From Mycobacterium conspicuum (GTDB taxonomy: Bacteria > Actinomycetota > Actinomycetes > Mycobacteriales > Mycobacteriaceae), in assembly GCF_010730195.1 (NCBI RefSeq), contig NZ_AP022613.1:5146001-5210000 (forward strand): DNA of 64,000 nt, read 5' to 3'. The translations under genes were made by a program, and so were the position numbers. Positions 60,587-64,000 of this stretch are shown here, one piece after another (within the stretch, counting starts at the first letter, position 1; each line of letters starts with the position of its first letter). Below the pieces are notes generated by a model that ran no database searches, was not told the DNA's origin, and saw nothing but the letters and a program-made list of their open reading frames with translations.

Positions 60587-61849
60587 TTACACCCCCACCG
60601 GCTGCGTCTCGCGCTGGTAGGCCGACACCCAATCCACCACCTCTTTGTGAAGATGGCGCACCAGGATCTCCTGGTCGTTGAGGGGGAATTCGTCGACGAC
60701 GCCGGTTTCCAAGGCCGCCTGGGTGCCGCCGAGCATGCCGGCGTCCTGCAGGGCGAACTCCTTGAGCACCACCGCGGCCACTTCGTGCTCGATGCGTTCC
60801 CGCACCGTCCGGGCCGGGTGGAACGCGGTGTACGCCTCGAATTTGTGCGTGTTGTGCGACGTCGGCCAATACCGGTACAGCAGATACCAGCCGCCGTAGA
60901 TGAGGATCTCCAGGTTGGGGAAGATCTGAAAATTGCTGATGCCCCAGGGCTCGATCCCACCCGGGTTGAGCCCGGCGGGCAGCTCGCCGATGTCCGGAGT
61001 ACGCCATGGTCCGACAAGCCCACTGCGCGTTGCGCGTTCGATCGGGTACATGAACTCCGGCGCCAGCAGCCAACGTCGGGTGCCCGCCGTCGACACCACG
61101 CGGTGCGGCCCGTCGATCTGGAAATGCGCGCACTCGAAGCCGGCGTTGGGGTCGCGCACCGCCGATGGCACCTGCTGGGGATGCAGCGACGGAACGTGGT
61201 AGTACTCCTGGAACGCATCGGCGAAGATCTTCCAGTTGCTGTTGTTGTGAGCCAGGAAGTCATAGCGTTCCGTGAGCTTGCCGAACGGGTAGTCGTCCAA
61301 CCCGGTGACCATGGGGCCGAGGAACTCGCGCAAGCCTTGTCGCGGCTGCTCGTCGAGGTTGATGAAGATGAAGCCGTTCCACACGTCGCAGTGCACCGGG
61401 CGCAGCCCGTAGTCGGCGGCATCGAGGTCGAAGAACTCCTGCGGTTGCTGCACGAAGGTCAGCGCGCCCTCGAGGTTGTATCGCCACCCGTGGTACTTGC
61501 AGGTGAATTGCCGGCATGTCCCGCTGGTTTCCTCGTGCGGAAAGTCGTTCCACACCAACTTGTTACCGCGGTGGCGGCACACGTTGTAGAAGGCCCGAAT
61601 CGCCTCGTCTTTGCCCTTGACCACGACCACCGACGTGCGGGCGGCCTCGATCTCTTTGGTGAAGTAACTGCCCACCCGTGGCAGCTCCTCGACGCGGCCG
61701 ACGTTGAGCCACGCGCGTTTGAAGATCGCTTCCCGTTCGAGCTCGTAGAACTCCGGTGACGTCGAATCGCGGAAGGAGATTGGGCCGGTACCCAGCTCCG
61801 GGTAATGCTCGGTCCAACTGCCTTCTGCCGGTTTAGGCCATCGCCCCAT
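60587..61849 (-). CDS. Rieske non-heme iron oxygenase, alpha subunit
   Basis: 420 residues. Rieske cluster ligands are C91-x-H93 (CRHRGN) and C117-x2-H120 (CKYHGW), 23 residues apart instead of the usual 15-18. The mononuclear iron site is NSNWKIFADAFQEYYHVPSLHP with His218 and His223. The residue three before the first His, normally the bridging Asp, is Glu215, as I recall for carnitine oxygenase CntA. Substrates of the family range from arenes and steroids to quaternary amines. AGAGG lies upstream of the ATG. It needs a ferredoxin (62676) and a reductase, which is not in the window. Confidence 0.93.
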   Translation of the reverse strand: MGRWPKPAEGSWTEHYPELGTGPISFRDSTSPEFYELEREAIFKRAWLNVGRVEELPRVGSYFTKEIEAARTSVVVVKGKDEAIRAFYNVCRHRGNKLVWNDFPHEETSGTCRQFTCKYHGWRYNLEGALTFVQQPQEFFDLDAADYGLRPVHCDVWNGFIFINLDEQPRQGLREFLGPMVTGLDDYPFGKLTERYDFLAHNNSNWKIFADAFQEYYHVPSLHPQQVPSAVRDPNAGFECAHFQIDGPHRVVSTAGTRRWLLAPEFMYPIERATRSGLVGPWRTPDIGELPAGLNPGGIEPWGISNFQIFPNLEILIYGGWYLLYRYWPTSHNTHKFEAYTAFHPARTVRERIEHEVAAVVLKEFALQDAGMLGGTQAALETGVVDEFPLNDQEILVRHLHKEVVDWVSAYQRETQPVGV

Positions 61850-61876
61850 CAGAAACCGCCTCTCGCTCTTGGCATT

Positions 61877-62620
61877 TCACATCACGGCCCCGCCGTTGAC
61901 GCCGAGCACCTGGCCGGTGATGAAGCCGGCCTCGTCCGAACACAGGAACCCCACTGCCGCCGCGATGTCGTCGCCGGTGCCCAAGTGCCCCACCGGAATC
62001 CGGCTGGCAATCTCCGCATTGGACTTCAGGTGCCCCTCGGCCTGCGACTGACGTTGCATCGGCGTCTCAATGCCCGACGGCGGGATGTTGTTGACGGTGA
62101 TGCCCATCGACGCATATTCGTTGGCCAGCGATTTGGTGAGCGTGATCACCGCTCCCTTGGACGCGGCGTAATGCGCCATCCGCGGCGAGCCTCGTTGTGC
62201 GCTCGACGACGAGATCATCACGATGCGGCCCCACTTCGCCGCGATCATGTCCGGCAGTGCGACCTGGCAACAATGGAATGTGCCGTTGAGGTTGACATCG
62301 ATGATGCGCGACCAGTCCTGCGGCGTGAGATCGAGAAAGTCGCCGAACCCGACCATCCCGGCGCTGGTCACCAGGATGCCGACCGGCCCGAGTTCGGTGC
62401 GGACCTTCGCGAAAGCCTCCTCCACCGCGGGGCGATCGGCGACATCGGCCGCCACCCCGAGTGCCTCGACACCCTCGGCGCGAAGCTCTTCGGAAACTCG
62501 TTGCGCCGCTTGCTCATTGATGTCGAGGACCGCGACCTTGTGCCCGCGCCGGCCTAGCTCGTGGCAGGTTGACTCGCCCATGCCCGACGCACCGCCGGTC
62601 ACCACCGCGACCCGTGTCAT
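61877..62620 (-). CDS. Short-chain dehydrogenase/reductase
   Basis: 247 residues. Cofactor loop VTGGASGMGESTCHEL, VLDINEQAA with Asp suggests NAD(H), Ser in MISSSSAQRGS, Tyr-x-x-x-Lys in YAASK. AGGAGG precedes the ATG. It sits between the ferredoxin and the Rieske oxygenase genes. It could oxidise a dihydrodiol or alcohol from the oxygenase reaction, but the sequence alone does not say which. Confidence 0.92.
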   Translation of the reverse strand: MTRVAVVTGGASGMGESTCHELGRRGHKVAVLDINEQAAQRVSEELRAEGVEALGVAADVADRPAVEEAFAKVRTELGPVGILVTSAGMVGFGDFLDLTPQDWSRIIDVNLNGTFHCCQVALPDMIAAKWGRIVMISSSSAQRGSPRMAHYAASKGAVITLTKSLANEYASMGITVNNIPPSGIETPMQRQSQAEGHLKSNAEIASRIPVGHLGTGDDIAAAVGFLCSDEAGFITGQVLGVNGGAVM

Positions 62621-62642
62621 CGCCTGTACCTCCTTGCGGTCG

Positions 62643-62675
62643 TCACGCTCGCCTCACGCTCGCCTCACGCTTGTC
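62643..62675. repeat. Three 11-base tandem repeats
   Basis: TCACGCTCGCC occurs twice in a row and a third copy has two changes (TCACGCTTGTC). It fills the space between the ferredoxin stop (62676) and the SDR ribosome-binding site. It could vary in length between strains and alter spacing in the message. Confidence 0.7.
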
Positions 62676-63011
62676 TCACTCGTACACCACCGTGACCGAC
62701 TCACTGGTCGGCAACGACTGGCAGGTCAAGACCCAGCCCTCGGCGACCTCGTCCTCGGTCAGCGCTTCGTTGTTGATCATCCGCGCGCTGCCCTCGGTGA
62801 GCCGGGCCATACATGTTCCGCAGGAGCCAATTTCGCACGACGACGGCGGATTCAGTCCCGCCGAGCGCGCCGTTTCCAGCAGGGTGTGGCCATCGCGGTA
62901 GCTCGCCACCGTGGTCCGCCGATCGAGATGAAACGTCACCTTCTCGGTGGTCGGGCACGCGGCATCGCGCCATGCCGTGTCGATCTCTTCACTTGCACCA
63001 GCGTGTCCCAT
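62676..63011 (-). CDS. [2Fe-2S] plant-type ferredoxin
   Basis: 111 residues. Cluster ligands C59-x4-C64-x2-C67 (SSCEIGSCGTCMA) and C97 (LTCQS). This is the ferredoxin domain usually fused to the C-terminus of class IA/III oxygenase reductases such as KshB; here it stands alone without FAD or NAD domains. It is the first gene after the paired palindromes and so heads the SDR-Rieske-TauD unit. Likely electron donor to the Rieske protein. Confidence 0.93.
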   Translation of the reverse strand: MGHAGASEEIDTAWRDAACPTTEKVTFHLDRRTTVASYRDGHTLLETARSAGLNPPSSCEIGSCGTCMARLTEGSARMINNEALTEDEVAEGWVLTCQSLPTSESVTVVYE

Positions 63012-63024
63012 CCCTGCGAGAGTA

Positions 63025-63056
63025 TCAACTACTTGTCATATATATCAAGTACTTGA
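63025..63056. promoter_or_regulatory. Paired palindromic operators between marR and the ferredoxin operon
   Basis: TCAAGTACTTGA (63045-63056) is a perfect 12-base palindrome. A second copy with two changes, TCAACTACTTGT, is at 63025-63036, exactly 20 bases (two helical turns) away. The AT-rich sequence between them (TATATAT) could include a -10. MarR proteins bind such short palindromes, so the neighbouring MarR probably controls the operon from here. Confidence 0.65.
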
Positions 63057-63058
63057 GA

Positions 63059-63508
63059 TTACTCGGGGTGGTCTTTGAACAGCGCGTGACCGGTGCCCTG
63101 CTCGACGACGCGGGCCAGCAGGTCGTGCAGTAGCTGCTGCTCGTCGTTCGTCAGCACACCGAACACGCGTTCATGGGCGGCGATCGCATCGGCAAGGACC
63201 GCCGCGGTCTTCGCGCGTCCCTCGTCGGTGAGGTAGGCCTGCATGATCCGGCCGTGCTGCGGATCCTGCTTGCGCTCCACCAGACCGCGACGCTCGAGGG
63301 CGGCCAGCGCCAGCTGGGCGCCCTGCGGGGTGATCAACAGTCGGCGGGCCAACTCGGCGCCGGACAAGCCGGGTTCGTTGGCCAGCCGATTCATCAGACC
63401 GATCTGAGCGGTCGTTACGCCATGGCCGCTGATGGCTTCGTTGAGGCTGGTCAACGAGAAGTGGAAGGCCTGCTTGAGCAGCCACAGGATGTTGTCAGTG
63501 AGATCCAC
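63059..63508 (-). CDS. MarR-family transcriptional regulator
   Basis: 149 residues from GTG 63508, six bases after GGGAG; a TTG at 63523 is the alternative. MarR layout: dimer helix NILWLLKQAFHFSLTSLNEAI, winged helix GVTTAQIGLMNRLANEPGLSGAELARRLLITPQGAQLALAALERRGLVERKQDPQHGRIMQAYLTDEG, and C-terminal dimer helix. It overlaps the amidohydrolase end by 14 bases and lies directly upstream of the ferredoxin-Rieske unit. Two palindromes lie in the 47-base gap. The ligand is probably a substrate or intermediate of the pathway. Confidence 0.92.
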   Translation of the reverse strand: MDLTDNILWLLKQAFHFSLTSLNEAISGHGVTTAQIGLMNRLANEPGLSGAELARRLLITPQGAQLALAALERRGLVERKQDPQHGRIMQAYLTDEGRAKTAAVLADAIAAHERVFGVLTNDEQQLLHDLLARVVEQGTGHALFKDHPE

Positions 63509-64000
63509 GCTCGGCTCCCGCAAGCGTTGGGTCGATCCGGTGAATCTTGCCGTCTTTCATGACGAATCGAACGTCGAGGGTCGTCGAAATATCTTGGGAC
63601 GGATCGCCCGGCACCGCGATGACGTCGGCTAGGTAGCCGGGCGCGAGGCGGCCGAGTTCGTGGTCGGCTTCGATCAATTCGGCGCTGGTCACCGTCGCCG
63701 CGCGGAGCGCCTGCATGGGTGTCATGCCGCGCCGCACCAACGCGCAGAGCTCCTCGGCGTTGCGCCCGTGCGGGACTGCCGGCGCGTCGGTGCCGCAGGC
63801 GATGCGCACACCGGCGGCAATCGCTTTGGGCAACATCGACTTTGCCTGTGGGAACACCACATCGGCCTTTTTGCGCAATTCGGGTGCGATGCGGTCGACA
63901 GCCATCGCCTCGGTCAGATACGTCGTCGAAACCAGGAAGGTGCCGTGGTCCACCATCATCTGGATGGTCTCGTCGGTGGCCAGAAATCCGTGTTCGATGC
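63495..64000 (-). CDS. Amidohydrolase-family protein, C-terminal part (5' end outside window)
   Basis: The frame is open to the window edge. The visible 167 residues include IEHGFLATDETIQMMVDHGTFLV (metal His in EHG), IACGTDAPAVPHGRNAEELCALVRRGMTPMQALRAAT (metal Asp in GTDAP), and the C-terminal strand segment ELGRLAPGYLADVIAVPGDP. This is the imidazolonepropionase/Xaa-Pro dipeptidase-like branch of the amidohydrolase superfamily. Substrate is unknown. It precedes marR with a 14-base overlap. Confidence 0.9.
   Translation of the reverse strand, partial: IEHGFLATDETIQMMVDHGTFLVSTTYLTEAMAVDRIAPELRKKADVVFPQAKSMLPKAIAAGVRIACGTDAPAVPHGRNAEELCALVRRGMTPMQALRAATVTSAELIEADHELGRLAPGYLADVIAVPGDPSQDISTTLDVRFVMKDGKIHRIDPTLAGAERGSH

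Noticed and set aside
60095..61759. 554-codon plus-strand frame antisense to the Rieske gene
   Set aside because: Shadow of the Rieske coding strand; composition is noise.

Overview
The window is high-GC chromosomal DNA from a mycobacterium. The evidence is two PE_PGRS genes, close matches to M. tuberculosis PhoP and PhoR, CYP51 with its His-type 3Fe-4S ferredoxin, and a gene order that I recognise (reverse complemented) as the Rv0754-Rv0788 stretch of M. tuberculosis. PE_PGRS genes suggest a slow grower outside the M. avium group, possibly kansasii-like. The species itself is an inference. Homology statements rest on recalled family knowledge, not on a search.

Layout. 1-1120: two tandem paralogous TetR regulators, the first cut by the window edge. 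1352-5503: a small metabolic group (quinone-oxidoreductase-like MDR, DUF427, TMEM175-like channel, HAD hydrolase, cupin, VOC protein). 5901-7306: a GntR/UTRA regulator with a near-perfect palindrome over its own start codon, then a YbjN-like protein. 7511-25480: the scattered purine genes purQ-purS, purC (coupled to ptrB), purB (coupled to cyp126 and a TDT/SLAC1 transporter) and purD. They all lie on the minus strand, with plus-strand genes between them (metallo-hydrolase, EmrB exporter, DUF429, Tat-exported esterase, gamma-glutamyltransferase). 25543-29066: an aldehyde/alcohol-type oxidation operon (CMD-like, hydroxyisobutyrate-dehydrogenase-like, SDR, AldA), divergent from 29238-34054: TetR-cyp123-SDR-cyp51-ferredoxin-SnoaL-like. 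The shared promoter region carries two copies of a GGACA-N2-TGTCC palindrome. 34218-37851: NDMA-type alcohol dehydrogenase, an FadH-like flavoenzyme and a KSI-like protein, behind a KstR-like site.

37854-43404: exported beta-propeller-like protein, HIT protein, PhoR, PhoP, a protein with nine in-register decapeptide repeats beside phoP, and an HNH endonuclease next to tRNA-Thr(UGU). 43684-54979 is the most accessory-looking part: PE_PGRS, a two-gene ABC exporter, a BAHD-like acyltransferase, several small exported proteins (two with DUF732 features), the PE_PGRS-histidine phosphatase fusion (PE_PGRS11 type), a secreted S1-type protease and an acyl-ACP thioesterase.

55078-64000: a catabolic cluster. 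It holds an FAD oxidoreductase (plus strand), then on the minus strand two acyl-CoA dehydrogenases, a CMD-like protein, a TauD-like dioxygenase, an orphan 111-residue protein, a Rieske oxygenase with a Glu at the usual bridging-Asp position, an SDR, a 2Fe-2S ferredoxin, a MarR regulator and an amidohydrolase. Two related palindromes lie between the MarR gene and the ferredoxin. This Rieske/TauD/acyl-CoA dehydrogenase set and the decapeptide-repeat protein are the best candidates for undescribed biology.
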